Source: Lysobacter sp. cf310 (lineage in GTDB: Bacteria > Pseudomonadota > Gammaproteobacteria > Xanthomonadales > Xanthomonadaceae). Taken from it: a stretch of DNA of 64,000 nucleotides. The position numbers and the translations under genes are program-made. The DNA lies in assembly GCF_900114355.1 (NCBI RefSeq), contig NZ_FOSS01000005.1, positions 186,001-250,000 of the forward strand. Reading direction: 5' to 3'. The notes below the pieces were generated by a model. That model was not told the origin of the DNA. It ran no database searches and saw only the letters and a list, made by a program, of their open reading frames with translations. Below are positions 19,009 to 29,893 of the stretch, in pieces. Within the stretch, counting starts at the first letter, position 1. Each line of letters begins with the position of its first letter.

Positions 19009-20429
19009 CCTGCGTCGTCCGCGAACAGGGCCTCGTGGTGGCGGTACCAGTCGCTGTCCCAGCGCCGGTCCGGATCGAGCTCGCGCTTGCGTTGCAGGAA
19101 CTCGCGGAACCGCGGATAGGCCGCTTCGACCTGGGCGCGCGTGGCATGCCGGTGGTAGGTGAGGTAGTAGCTGCCGCCGTAACGCAGCGCGTCGTCGATC
19201 AGGGCGCGGAAAGCCGTCGCTGCCGCCTGCCGCCCCTCCGCGTCGTGGCGCACGTGCAGGTTGAACACGATGCAGGCCCAGTCCTCGCGCGCCCAGGCCA
19301 GCAGGCTGGTGGGGTCGCGCCGCACCAGGCGCACGGTGCCGTAGATCGGCTGCGCGCGGTGGCGGCGCAGGCTGTCGGCGGCGGCGCCCATGAAGTCGGT
19401 CAGGTGCGCACGCGGCACGTACAACTCGGTGATCATTTCCGAGCCGCAATGACCCAGCGCCGCGTCGATCGGGCCGTGATAACCGTCCAGATACACGCCC
19501 GACTGCTGCGCGTCCGACAGGTAGCGCTGGCCGTCGGTGGCCAGATAGAAGTCGGCGTACTCGCGAAACGCGCGGCCGGGATCGGTATGCGCCAGCTGCA
19601 GCAGATGCGCGAAATCCTGGGCGCGCAGATGCCGCGACGGCGTTTCGGCCACCGCGTCGGCTTCGGCCACCGGCCGGTAGCAGGACACGATGCCCAGATC
19701 GAGGAAGTCGTCGCTGCGCGCGTCGATCGCGAATTGGAAGTCGCCATAGCGGCAGCCCTGCGCGATCGCGCTCTCCAGCCGCACCATCAGCGCGCCCACG
19801 CGCAGCAGTTCGACCTCGCGGCGCAGATGCGTGCGCGGCACCAGGCGCAGGGTGAGTTGCGCGACCAGGCCGAACAGGCCGTAACCGCCGGCGGCCAGGG
19901 CGAACCAGCTGGCGTTGCGCTGGCGATCGGCGAGCCTGGCCTCGCCGCGATGATCGATCAGCACGATGGACTCCACGTCCTCGACGAAGGGCGCGAAGTC
20001 CAGGCCGCGGCCGTGAATGTTGGACGCGAACGCGCCGCCCAGGCTGAAGTCGTCGGCGCCGGTCTGCTTCTGGCGGATGGTCCACGCGCGCGTGTTGGCG
20101 GGATGGCGTGCCAGCCAGTCCAGCACCGCCGGCCAGCGCACGCCAGCCTGCACGGTCAGCAGACCACGCTCGGGGTCGAAATCGACGATCCGGTCCAGAC
20201 CGCCGGTGTCCAGCAGCCAGCCCTCGGACAGGAACTGCTGGCCGCCCATCGCGTGGCGCGCGCCGACGGCAATGGTCGAACGGCCCAAGCGCGCGCAGTC
20301 GCGTACCGCGGCGCAGGCCTCGTCCAGCGTGCGCGGACGCAGCAGCCCGGCGACGGTCGTGGCGTTGAGGCCGGAGTGGACGTCGTTGAGTCGGACGCCG
20401 GAGGCGGCGGGCGCAGTCGTGGTACGCAT
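19005..20429 (-). CDS. FAD-binding oxidoreductase (aldonolactone oxidase / DprE1-like)
   Basis: The 474-residue protein has a PCMH-type FAD-binding domain (about residues 20-190): VGARHAMGGQQFL binds the pyrophosphate, and SLGGAFASNIHGRGL and GGYGLFGLVAQLTLRLVP complete the pocket. A C-terminal cap of the D-arabinono-lactone oxidase type follows. It could oxidise a sugar lactone, a polyol or a decaprenyl sugar; the sequence does not decide. ATG 20429 gives a compact start. A GTG at 20489 would extend into the regulator promoter region. It is divergent from the XRE regulator and overlaps the methyltransferase by 4 bp. Confidence 0.85.
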   Translation of the reverse strand: MRTTTAPAASGVRLNDVHSGLNATTVAGLLRPRTLDEACAAVRDCARLGRSTIAVGARHAMGGQQFLSEGWLLDTGGLDRIVDFDPERGLLTVQAGVRWPAVLDWLARHPANTRAWTIRQKQTGADDFSLGGAFASNIHGRGLDFAPFVEDVESIVLIDHRGEARLADRQRNASWFALAAGGYGLFGLVAQLTLRLVPRTHLRREVELLRVGALMVRLESAIAQGCRYGDFQFAIDARSDDFLDLGIVSCYRPVAEADAVAETPSRHLRAQDFAHLLQLAHTDPGRAFREYADFYLATDGQRYLSDAQQSGVYLDGYHGPIDAALGHCGSEMITELYVPRAHLTDFMGAAADSLRRHRAQPIYGTVRLVRRDPTSLLAWAREDWACIVFNLHVRHDAEGRQAAATAFRALIDDALRYGGSYYLTYHRHATRAQVEAAYPRFREFLQRKRELDPDRRWDSDWYRHHEALFADDAG

Positions 20430-20547
20430 GGGTCGGACCGATGGGAGGACGGTCGGACCTTGCCGCCGGGTATCGCCAGGGGCAACCACAGCAGTATTGG
20501 TATCGGATTATGATCCCGGCTGTCCCGACCTCAGTCACCTCACCGCC
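20430..20547. promoter_or_regulatory. Divergent promoter region of the oxidase-methyltransferase pair and the XRE regulator
   Basis: This is the 118-bp gap between divergent genes. It contains the most AT-rich stretch nearby (CAGTATTGGTATCGGATTAT, 20490-20509), a plausible promoter for one or both genes. No clear operator repeat was found. Confidence 0.4.
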
Positions 20548-21348
20548 ATGGCCGAACGAGAACGCGTACTCGCCGCGCTGAAAGCCGTGCTCAAGCAGCG
20601 CGGCTGGCGCTATGCCGACCTCGCGCGCGAGCTGGGCGTGTCCGAGCCCACGGTCAAGCGGCTGCTGTCCAGCGGCCGCATCGACCTGGAGCGCCTGGAG
20701 CGCATCTGCGCGCTGCTGGACCTGGACTTCTTCGAGCTGGCGCGCCTGGCGCGCGGCGCGCGCGATGCGCCGCGCCATCTCAGCGAACGCCAGGAAGCCG
20801 AGCTGGCGCAGTCGCCGCGCCTGATGACGGTGTTCCACCTGTTGTGCCAAGGCTGGCGCGCCGACGCCATACGCGAAGGCTATGCGCTGGGAGCGCCGGA
20901 GCTGACGCGCCTGCTGGCGCGCCTGGACCGGTTGGGGCTGGTCGAGCTGCTGCCCGGCGATCGGGTGCGCCTGCGCGTGCCGCGCGATTTCTCCTGGCGC
21001 GACGACGGCCCGGTGCGCGCGCGCTACCTGAGCGCGGCCAGCCGCGAGTTCCTGTTGGACGAGTTCCGCGCGCCGGACACCCTGCTGGCGCTGGAAATCC
21101 GCGAATTGGGCGCGGCCTCGCTGGCGGTGCTGCGGCGCAAGCTCGAACGCCTGCAGATCGAGTTCAAGGAGGCGGCCGAGCTGGACATCAGCCTGCCGCC
21201 GTCGAAACGCCGCAGCGTCGGCATCCTGGTGGCGATGCGACCCTGGGTGTATTCGCTGATCGACAGCCTGCGCAGCGAGTACGCGGGCCGCGAGCCGGCC
21301 GCCGCCGCGCGCGGCCGCAAAAGCGGGCGTAAACCCACCGTAGGCTGA
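20548..21348 (+). CDS. XRE-type transcriptional regulator
   Basis: The 266-residue protein has an N-terminal HTH of the XRE family (about residues 5-62: YADLARELGVSEPTVKRLLSSGRIDLERLERICALLDLDFFEL). It is followed by a long helical region with a second winged-helix-like segment (GYALGAPELTRLLARLDRLGLVELLPGDRVRLRVP) and a C-terminal basic tail (RGRKSGRKPTVG). The C-terminal half could sense a ligand. It is divergent from the FAD oxidase/methyltransferase pair, its likely target. Confidence 0.8.
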   Translation: MAERERVLAALKAVLKQRGWRYADLARELGVSEPTVKRLLSSGRIDLERLERICALLDLDFFELARLARGARDAPRHLSERQEAELAQSPRLMTVFHLLCQGWRADAIREGYALGAPELTRLLARLDRLGLVELLPGDRVRLRVPRDFSWRDDGPVRARYLSAASREFLLDEFRAPDTLLALEIRELGAASLAVLRRKLERLQIEFKEAAELDISLPPSKRRSVGILVAMRPWVYSLIDSLRSEYAGREPAAAARGRKSGRKPTVG

Positions 21349-21441
21349 CCCACGTCGCAACGCCGCGGATCCGACGCATGCCGTTCACAAACCACGCATG
21401 TTCGCCGTCCTAGGCTAACGGCAGTTCCCGCACGAGACGCC

Positions 21442-21789
21442 ATGATGGCCACCCGTTACTACCTCAGCCTTCCCGACGCCCAACGCGCGCGCGGCAGCGA
21501 TCCCTCGTTGTCGTTCTCCGCGGTCAGCGCCGAAGGCTTCGCCGAGCAATTGCAGGATGCACTGCGGAACGATCGCCTGTTCGAACGCTGGCGCGCGCTG
21601 CAGCCCGATCCGGACGAAATCGACGCCGCACTGGGCGCGACCGACCCCGGCGCCACCGTCGACGGCCAGCAGGACGATCTGCATATCGATCTGGTGCTGA
21701 CCTCGACCATTCCCGGCAATGTGCTCAAGCACCGCATGCGTTTGCTGGCGGGCACGGGGTGGGAGCTGCGGGATGTGACAGCGGCTTGA
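21442..21789 (+). CDS. Hypothetical protein
   Basis: The 115-residue acidic protein has no signal peptide. It starts ATRYYLSLPDAQRARGSDPSLSFSAVSAEGFAEQL and contains a possible central alpha/beta unit ending DDLHIDLVLTSTIPGNVLKHRMRLLAGTGWELRDV. No known family was recognised. It has coding-like composition and a typical codon third-position bias, and stands alone between the XRE regulator and the repeat region. Confidence 0.5.
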   Translation: MMATRYYLSLPDAQRARGSDPSLSFSAVSAEGFAEQLQDALRNDRLFERWRALQPDPDEIDAALGATDPGATVDGQQDDLHIDLVLTSTIPGNVLKHRMRLLAGTGWELRDVTAA

Positions 21790-21801
21790 GGGCTTGGGTT
21801 T

Positions 21802-21853
21802 GAGGGGTTAGCGGGGTTAGCGGGCTTGGCGGGCTTGGCGGGCTTGGCGGGCT
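21802..21853. repeat. Short tandem repeat, 9-bp unit
   Basis: About four copies of the unit GCGGGCTTG (21819-21853), preceded by two degenerate GGGGTTAGC units. It directly abuts the repeat element at 21855. Its function is unknown, and it may have arisen by slippage. Confidence 0.75.
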
Positions 21854-21854
21854 C

Positions 21855-22071
21855 AAAAGCAAATCCCCCCTAGCCCCCCTTTTTCAAAGGGGGGACAGCC
21901 TCTCGAAAGGTGGGAACAAGGCCTCGAATGCGACCCGCGCCTCGAAAGGTGGAGGCCGAGCCTCGAAAGCGGCACTGCGCTTCGGAACGGGCACTGCGCC
22001 TCGACGGAAGGGAGCCGCGCCGTCGCCTGTCTTCCCCCTTTGAAAAAGGGGGATTGAGGGGGATTTGCTTT
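21855..22071. repeat. Inverted-repeat element (MITE/REP-like), copy 2, with internal short repeats
   Basis: The outer units (21855-21898 and 22031-22071, inverted) are the same AAAGCAAATCCCCC hairpin as at 14445-14577. The 130 bp between them holds four imperfect copies of GCCTCGAAAGG (21917, 21941, 21959 and 21998). This, with the adjoining tandem repeat, accounts for the whole 340-bp gene-free stretch 21790-22129. Confidence 0.8.
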
Positions 22072-22129
22072 GGCGGCGGTTCCGACCTGGAAGCGCAAGT
22101 TCAAATCCCGCCCCCACTACCAGCTTCGC

Positions 22130-22960
22130 CTATCCCCGCAGCGCCGCCGCGTGGTGCGCGAGGTGCTCGCCGATGAAGCTGGCGATGAAGTAGTAGCTGT
22201 GGTCGTAACCCGGCCGCAGGCGTAACTGCAGCGGATGGCCGGCCTGCTCGCAAGCCGCGCGCAGCAACTCCGGTTTCAATTGCGTCGCCAGAAACTCGTC
22301 CGCCTCGCCCTGATCGATCAACAGCGGCAAGCGTTCGTGCGCCTGCGCGACCAGGTCCGTCGCATCCCACTCGCGCCAGGCCTCGCGGTCTTCGCCCAGG
22401 TAGGCGGTGAAGGCCTTCTCGCCCCAAGGCACCTGCGAGGGCGCCACGATCGGCGAGAACGCCGACACGCTGCGATAGCGGCCCGGATTCTTCAGGGCGA
22501 TGGTGAGCGCGCCATGCCCGCCCATGGAATGCCCGCTGATGGCGCGCGCGCTGGTGGTCGGGAAGTGCGCGTCGACCAGCGCCGGCAGTTCCTCGACCAC
22601 GTAGTCGTACATGCGGTAGTGCTTAGCCCAGGGCGCGCGCGTGGCATTGAGATAGAAGCCGGCCCCCTGGCCGAGGTCGTAGCCCTCGGCATCGGCCACA
22701 GCGGCGCCGCGCGGGCTGGTGTCGGGCGCGACCAGGATCAGGCCGTGCTCGGCCGCGTAGCGCTGCGCGCCGGCCTTGGTGATGAAGTTCTGCTCGTTGC
22801 AGGTCAGGCCGGACAGCCAGTACAGCACCGGACAGGCCTGGCGCTGCGCCGCCGGCGGCAGATACACCGCGAAGCGCATGCTGCAAGCGAGCGCGCTGGA
22901 ATCGTGCTGCCAGACTTCCTGGCGGCCGCCGTGGCAGGCGTGGGCTTCGGTGCGCTGCAT
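22130..22960 (-). CDS. fghA: S-formylglutathione hydrolase
   Basis: The 276-residue serine esterase of the alpha/beta-hydrolase fold hydrolyses S-formylglutathione to glutathione and formate, the second step of glutathione-dependent formaldehyde removal. The nucleophile elbow is GHSMGGHGA, the catalytic His lies in [14 protein letters not shown], and the opening [26 protein letters not shown] is diagnostic of this enzyme. Its length fits the usual 275-285. It starts 1 bp beyond the end of the dehydrogenase gene and belongs to the frmR-adhC-fghA operon. Confidence 0.95.
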   Translation of the reverse strand: MQRTEAHACHGGRQEVWQHDSSALACSMRFAVYLPPAAQRQACPVLYWLSGLTCNEQNFITKAGAQRYAAEHGLILVAPDTSPRGAAVADAEGYDLGQGAGFYLNATRAPWAKHYRMYDYVVEELPALVDAHFPTTSARAISGHSMGGHGALTIALKNPGRYRSVSAFSPIVAPSQVPWGEKAFTAYLGEDREAWREWDATDLVAQAHERLPLLIDQGEADEFLATQLKPELLRAACEQAGHPLQLRLRPGYDHSYYFIASFIGEHLAHHAAALRG

Positions 22961-22961
22961 G

Positions 22962-24426
<1,465 letters not shown>

Positions 24427-24463
24427 GGCGGCGGCCTCGCACGCCGACGGCGGGCCGGCGCTG

Positions 24464-24482
24464 GATACTGGGGGATAGTATC
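24464..24482 (-). promoter_or_regulatory. FrmR operator candidate
   Basis: GATACT and AGTATC form perfect 6-bp arms around a G-tract (GGGGGAT spacer). This is the arrangement expected for CsoR/RcnR/FrmR operators, where a G/C tract is flanked by AT-rich inverted repeats. It lies directly upstream of frmR in the only gap before ppc. Confidence 0.8.
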
Positions 24483-24550
24483 AGAGCGCTCGCCCAAGAC
24501 GGCCCGCGGCGGCGACGCCGCCCGACCGGGCAAACCGCGGATTCAGGCGC

Positions 24551-27298
24551 TCAGCCGGTGTTCTGCACGCCGGCGGCAATGCCGTTCACGGTGGCCACCA
24601 GCGCCTGCTGCAAGGCGTCGTCCGGCCGCCCGGCCGCGCGCCAGCGCGCGAGCAGATCGACCTGCAGCAGGCTGATCGGATCGACGTAGGGATTGCGCAG
24701 GCGGATCGACTGGCGCAGGCGGTGGTCGCCCACCAGCAGCTCGCGGCTGCCCTTGATCGCCAGCACCGCTACGCGCGTGCGCTGGAACTCGGCGGCGATG
24801 CCGGGATGGAAGCGCGCGTGCAGGTCGCCCTCCGGCAGGGCCGCGGCCAACAGCGAGTAGCGCTCGAAGATCGCCGGATCGGACTTGGCCAGCACCATTT
24901 CCAGATCGTCGATCAGGGTGGTGAAGAACGGCCAGTCGCGCGCCATCTCGGCCAGGGTCTCGCGGCCGTGGCGCGCGAGCGCCTGCTCCAGCGCGGTGCC
25001 GACGCCGTACCAGGCGGTCAGGCCGGCGCGGTTCTGCGACCAGGCAAACACCCAGGGGATCGCACGCAGCGAGCCGATGTCGCCGGCGCCCGCGCGCTTG
25101 GCCGGGCGCGACCCGATCCGCAGGCGTTCGATCACGTCGATCGGCGTGGCGGCGCGGAAGTAGGCCGGAAACAGCGCGTCCTCGTGCACCAGTGCGCGGT
25201 AGTGCGCGCGCGCGGCCAGCGCCAGCTCGGACGCGATCGCGCGCCAGCCCGCCTCGCGCGATTCGGGCGGACGCGGGCGCAGGGTCGCGCGCAGCACCGC
25301 GCCGGTGGTCTGTTCCAGATTGCGCAGGGCGATCGCGCGGATGCCGTACTTGCGATGGATCACCTCGCCCTGCTCGGTCAAGCGCAGGAAGCCGTCGACC
25401 GAACCGCGCGGCGCGGCGATCACCGCGCGCTCGGTCTTGCCGCCGCCGCGGCTGATCGAACCGCCGCGGCCGTGGAAGAAGGCGATGCGCACGCCGCTGT
25501 CGTGAGCCAGCGCTGTCAGCGCGACCTGGGTCTGCTGCAGCGCCCAGCGCGAGGCAAGCATGCCGCCGTCCTTGGCGCTGTCGGAATAGCCCAGCATCAC
25601 CACCTGGCGGCCGCCGCGCGCATCGAGGTGGGCGCGGTAGACCGGGTCGGCGAACAGCGCGCGCAAGGTGTCGGCGGCGGCGTCCAGATCGTCGACGGTC
25701 TCGAACAGCGGCGCCACGTCCAGCGGCACGCGCCCGGCCGCGTCCACGCAGCCGGCGGTGCGCGCCAGCGCCAGCACCGCCAGCGCATCGGCGGCGCTGC
25801 GGCTCATGCTGACGATGTAGGGCCCGAACGCGCGCTCGCCATAGCGCGGGCGCAGGCGCGCGACCGCGCGGAACACGTCCAGGCTGGCGCGCGCGGCGCC
25901 GTTGCCGTCGCTGCGCGGCGGCGCGCTGCCATCGAGCAGGGCGTGCAGGCGCTGCGCGCGCTCGGTCGGCGCGCGCGTTTCCCAATCCGCATCGCCCAGC
26001 AGGGCGGCCAACGCGGCGTCGTGGGTGGCCGAATCCTGGCGCAGGTCCAGGCTGGCCAGATGGAAGCCGAAGCATTCGGCGCGGCGGCGCAGACGGCGCA
26101 CCGCGAAACCGCCGGCGTGTCCACCCTGATTGGCGTTGAGGCTGTCCTCGATTGCGGCGATATCGGCCAGGAAGGCGGCCACGTCGGGATAGCCGTGCAC
26201 GCTCTCGTCGGCGGTGGCCTGCAGGCGCGCCGACATCAGGCTGAGCAGATTGCGGTAGGGCATGTCGGCGTGGCGCGGCTTGAGCGCGGCGGCGGCCTTG
26301 GGCAGCAGATAGCTGTAGTCCTCGACGCGCGCGAGCACGGCTTCGTCCACCCGCACCCGGGTCACCGATTGGCTCAGCAGTTCGCCCAACGCGTCCAGGT
26401 CGCGTCGATACGCGCGCAGCACCAGCGCGCGCTGTCCGGCCAGGGTCGCGGCCACGGTGTCGGCGCCGACGTTGGGGTTGCCGTCCATGTCGCCGCCGAC
26501 CCAGGTGCCGAAGCCGAGCACGTCGGGCAGCGCCGGCGTGTCGCCATAGGCTTCGCGCAGCGCTTCCTCGAACATTTCGTAGAACACCGGCAGCACACGG
26601 TAGAGCACGTCGGACAGATAGAAGCCCACGTGCTCGAACTCGTCGGCGACGCTGGGCTTGGCGGCCGGCGCTTCGGCGGTCTGCCAGCTCGCGGTGAGGG
26701 CCAGGCGGATGCGTTCGCGATCGGCGCGGCGCTCCGGCGGGGTGCGGCCGCGGTCGATGTCGGCGACCAGGCAGCCGACGATCTGACGTTCCTTTTCCAG
26801 CAACGCGCGCCGCACCGCTTCGGTGGGGTGGGCGGTGAACACCGGCTCGATGCGCAGGCGCGGCAGCAGTTCGGCCAGCTCGGCGGCGCCGACGCCCTCC
26901 TGCGCCAGCGCCAGCAGCACGTCGCGCAAACCGCCGGGCTGCGCGGCCGCGCCGCTGCGCTCGTAGTCGCGGCGACGGCGGATGCGGTGCACGCGCTCGG
27001 CCAGGTTGACCGCCTGGAAATAGGTGGCGAAGGCGCGCACCAGGTCGGAGGCCTGCTCCTGGCCGATGTCGGCCAGCGCGTCGGCCAGCGCGGCGATCGG
27101 GCGGTCGGACTCGCGGCGCCGGATCGCGGCGCGGCGCAGACGCTCGACCGCGTCGAGGAAGCCGGGGCCACGCTGCTCGGCCAGGATCTCGCCGACCAGG
27201 GCGCCGAGAATTTTGACGTCTTCGCGCAGCAGGGCATCGGTGGGCGCGAAATCGACCGCGCGCAAGGGTTCGTCGCTGGTGTCGGTCATGACATTCAT
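24551..27298 (-). CDS. ppc: Phosphoenolpyruvate carboxylase
   Basis: The 915-residue enzyme adds bicarbonate to phosphoenolpyruvate to make oxaloacetate, refilling the TCA cycle. Catalytic blocks are present: FTAHPTEAVRRALLEKER (His), GYSDSAKDGGMLASRWALQQTQ, FFHGRGGSISRGGGKTERAV, and the invariant C-terminal QNTG needed for activity. Residue count and order match the bacterial enzyme. Two ATG codons (27298 and 27289) are 9 bp apart and cannot be separated. It is the divergent neighbour of a TPR protein; no allosteric features were checked. Confidence 0.97.
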   Translation of the reverse strand: MNVMTDTSDEPLRAVDFAPTDALLREDVKILGALVGEILAEQRGPGFLDAVERLRRAAIRRRESDRPIAALADALADIGQEQASDLVRAFATYFQAVNLAERVHRIRRRRDYERSGAAAQPGGLRDVLLALAQEGVGAAELAELLPRLRIEPVFTAHPTEAVRRALLEKERQIVGCLVADIDRGRTPPERRADRERIRLALTASWQTAEAPAAKPSVADEFEHVGFYLSDVLYRVLPVFYEMFEEALREAYGDTPALPDVLGFGTWVGGDMDGNPNVGADTVAATLAGQRALVLRAYRRDLDALGELLSQSVTRVRVDEAVLARVEDYSYLLPKAAAALKPRHADMPYRNLLSLMSARLQATADESVHGYPDVAAFLADIAAIEDSLNANQGGHAGGFAVRRLRRRAECFGFHLASLDLRQDSATHDAALAALLGDADWETRAPTERAQRLHALLDGSAPPRSDGNGAARASLDVFRAVARLRPRYGERAFGPYIVSMSRSAADALAVLALARTAGCVDAAGRVPLDVAPLFETVDDLDAAADTLRALFADPVYRAHLDARGGRQVVMLGYSDSAKDGGMLASRWALQQTQVALTALAHDSGVRIAFFHGRGGSISRGGGKTERAVIAAPRGSVDGFLRLTEQGEVIHRKYGIRAIALRNLEQTTGAVLRATLRPRPPESREAGWRAIASELALAARAHYRALVHEDALFPAYFRAATPIDVIERLRIGSRPAKRAGAGDIGSLRAIPWVFAWSQNRAGLTAWYGVGTALEQALARHGRETLAEMARDWPFFTTLIDDLEMVLAKSDPAIFERYSLLAAALPEGDLHARFHPGIAAEFQRTRVAVLAIKGSRELLVGDHRLRQSIRLRNPYVDPISLLQVDLLARWRAAGRPDDALQQALVATVNGIAAGVQNTG

Positions 27299-27463
27299 CC
27301 GGCTAGGCTATATCAGCAACTTGTGCATTGCAGCAATTTCGATGCGGTCGATTTGGTTGCATTCGTAACGATCTGCGGCACATATTCCGCACCCGCGGAC
27401 GCGCTAGCCAGAAGCCCGACGGCGCCCGACACTATTCTTCTGTTGCCGGTCGGGGGAGACCGT

Positions 27464-28228
27464 ATGCCGTTCCTGGGTTTGGGCGTCCACGTGCTGGTGG
27501 CGCTGTTCTTCGCCGTACACGCGGTGCGCAGCGGGCAGGAGCGCTACTGGCTCGGCATTCTTTTCATGTTCCCGCTGCTGGGCAGCGTGATCTACGCGCT
27601 GACGATCTGGCTGCCGGAGATGCGCTACAGCCGCCACGGCCGCGCCCTGGTCGGCGGAGTCAAGCGCGCGCTGGATCCCAGCCGCGAGCTGCGCGAGGCC
27701 CAGGACGCGTTCGAAGACTCGCCGACCACCGACCGCCGCCTGCGCCTGGCCGACGCTTTGCTCGCCAGCGACCGCGCCTCGGAGGCGGCGACGCATTACG
27801 AGTCGGCGCTGCAAGGCATCCATGCCGACGATCCCGATATCCAGGTGCGGCTGGCGCAGGCGCTGCTGGAATGCGGCCACGCGCGGCGCGCGCGCGAGTT
27901 GCTGGACGAGCTGATCCGGCGGCGCCCGGAGTTCCGCTCGCTGGACGGCCATCTGACCTATGCGCGCGCGGTCGCGGCCGAAGGCGATCGCACCAAGGCG
28001 CGCGAGGAGTTCGAGGCGCTGGTCGGGTACAGCAGCGGATTCGATGCGCATGCGCACTACGCGCAGACGCTGGTGGGCTGGGGCGAGCAAGAGCCGGCGC
28101 GCGCGCTGTGCGAACGCGCGCTGGCCAAGGCCAAGCGCCTGCCCGCCTACGCGCGGCGCATCAACAAGCCGGCGCTGGATAAGCTCAGGCAGTTGTCCAA
28201 GCAGTTGGCGGCGGGGACGGCGGGCTGA
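27464..28228 (+). CDS. Membrane-anchored TPR protein
   Basis: The 254-residue protein has two transmembrane segments at the N-terminus (residues about 4-20 and 29-50), in a pattern that resembles the N-terminal region of phospholipase D-type membrane proteins. About four TPR-like helical pairs follow (DALLASDRASEAATHYESAL, QALLECGHARRARELLDELI, HLTYARAVAAEGDRTKAREEFEAL, HYAQTLVGWGEQEPARALCERAL). The TPR part should face the cytoplasm and bind a partner protein. A strong ribosome-binding site (GGGGGAG) precedes ATG 27464. Its partner is unknown. Confidence 0.75.
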   Translation: MPFLGLGVHVLVALFFAVHAVRSGQERYWLGILFMFPLLGSVIYALTIWLPEMRYSRHGRALVGGVKRALDPSRELREAQDAFEDSPTTDRRLRLADALLASDRASEAATHYESALQGIHADDPDIQVRLAQALLECGHARRARELLDELIRRRPEFRSLDGHLTYARAVAAEGDRTKAREEFEALVGYSSGFDAHAHYAQTLVGWGEQEPARALCERALAKAKRLPAYARRINKPALDKLRQLSKQLAAGTAG

Positions 28229-28343
28229 GGCGCCCGACGTGCGCTGCTTTCGCGGGAACAACGAGCCGTAGCGGCCTCAGCCCAAGCAGGATGCGGTAAG
28301 CCGAAGGCGCACCGCATCGAGCCCGGACTCAACAAGCCCCGCC

Positions 28344-29723
28344 TCAGTACGCGAACTCGCTGAACACCGGATCCACGCTGCCGCCCCAGATGCCGTGGAA
28401 CAGCTCGAGCTTGCGCTCGGCCGGGGTCTGCCCGCGTTCGACGAACTCCAGCAGCGGATCCAGATAGATCGACTCGTCGGCGCCATTGCCGTTGACCTTG
28501 CCGCGCCGGCGCAGGCCGTGCGCGGAAATCTCCAGCGCTCGGCGGGCCAGGTCCAGCACCTTGCCGTCGCGGAACGGCAACTGCAGCGCGTGCTTGGGCA
28601 CGCCGTCGCGCAGGGCGTGGCGCTCCTCGGGCGTGAAGTCCAGCACCAGGTCCCAGGCGGCGTCGAGCGCGCTGGCGTCGTACAGCAGACCGACCCAGAA
28701 CGCCGACAAGGCGCAGATGCGGTTCCAGGGGCCGGAGTCGGCGCCGCGCATCTCCAGGTACTTCTTCAGACGCACTTCCGGGAAGGCGGTGGTGGTGTGG
28801 TCGGCCCAGTCCTTCAGGGTCGGCCGCTGGTCCGGATAGGCCGGCAGCTTGGCGTCCATGTAGTCGCGGAACGACTGGCCGGCCGCGTCGATGTAGCGGC
28901 CGTCGCGGTAGACGAAGTACATCGGCACGTCGAGCAGATAGTCGACGTAACGCTCGTAGCCGAAGCCGTCCTCGAACACGAAGTCGAGCAGGCCGGTGCG
29001 GTCGCGATCGGTGTCGGTCCAGATGTGCGAGCGGTAGGACAGATAGCCGTTGGGCTTGCCTTCGGTGAACGGCGAATCGGCGAACAGCGCGGTCGCGATC
29101 GGCTGCAGCGCCAGCGACACGCGGAACTTCTTCACCATGTCGGCTTCGTCGCGCACGTCCAGGTTGACCTGCACGGTGCTGGTGCGCGTCATCATGTCCA
29201 GGCCCAGGCTGCCGACCTTGGGCATGTACTCGCGCATGATCTTGTAGCGGCCCTTGGGCATCCACGGCATTTCGTCGCGGCGCCACTTGGGCTGGAAGCC
29301 CATGCCGAGGAAGCCCAGCCCCATCGGCTCGGCGACCGCGCGCACTTCGCGCAGATGCTGGGCGGCCTCGCAACAGGTGTCATGCAGGGTCGCCAGCGGC
29401 GCGCCCGACAGCTCCAGCTGTCCGGCCGGTTCCAGCGACACCGAGGCTTCGTCGCGGGTCAGCGCGATCACCCGGCCGTGCTCCTCCACCGGCGCCCAAC
29501 CGAACTGGGTCAGGCCCTTGAGCAGCGCTTCGATGCCGCGCTCGCCGTCGAAGGTGGGCGGGCGCAGGTCGTCGGTGCGGTAACCGAACTTCTCGTGCTC
29601 GGTGCCGATCTTCCAGTCGTCCTCGTGGCGCACGCCGGACGCGAGGTATTCGATCAGCGCGGTGCGACCGCCGCTGGCCATCGGCGGAATCGGGACATCC
29701 TTGACCTGGCTGGGACCGGACAC
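28344..29723 (-). CDS. gshA: Glutamate-cysteine ligase (plant/proteobacterial GCS2 type)
   Basis: This 459-residue enzyme makes gamma-glutamylcysteine, the first step of glutathione synthesis. It belongs to the GCS2 type found in plants, rhizobia and xanthomonads: [12 protein letters not shown] holds active-site glutamates, and [13 protein letters not shown] and [12 protein letters not shown] are family blocks. The C-terminus is [18 protein letters not shown] 29723 is chosen because GAGG lies six bases upstream and the family N-terminus is short; ATG 29681 is an alternative. It supplies the glutathione used by the formaldehyde operon 4 kb away, though there is no regulatory link in view. Confidence 0.92.
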   Translation of the reverse strand: MSGPSQVKDVPIPPMASGGRTALIEYLASGVRHEDDWKIGTEHEKFGYRTDDLRPPTFDGERGIEALLKGLTQFGWAPVEEHGRVIALTRDEASVSLEPAGQLELSGAPLATLHDTCCEAAQHLREVRAVAEPMGLGFLGMGFQPKWRRDEMPWMPKGRYKIMREYMPKVGSLGLDMMTRTSTVQVNLDVRDEADMVKKFRVSLALQPIATALFADSPFTEGKPNGYLSYRSHIWTDTDRDRTGLLDFVFEDGFGYERYVDYLLDVPMYFVYRDGRYIDAAGQSFRDYMDAKLPAYPDQRPTLKDWADHTTTAFPEVRLKKYLEMRGADSGPWNRICALSAFWVGLLYDASALDAAWDLVLDFTPEERHALRDGVPKHALQLPFRDGKVLDLARRALEISAHGLRRRGKVNGNGADESIYLDPLLEFVERGQTPAERKLELFHGIWGGSVDPVFSEFAY

Positions 29724-29893
29724 GCGCACCTCGTTCGTCGACACCCCGCTGCAAGGCGGGATGCCTTGCTCGCGCGCCGCCATTGCGACGCGCGGAAGGC
29801 CCTGGCGTCCTGCGACGCCCCGGCCCTTACCGATTCCGGGGATATGCGGCCACTGACCTACAATCACCAGACCCCGGCAGTGTAGCCCTCGCC

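Noticed and set aside
24722-27463. N-terminal part of a 1168-codon plus-strand frame
   Set aside because: It is antisense to PEP carboxylase. Only the part after 27464 has real coding features.
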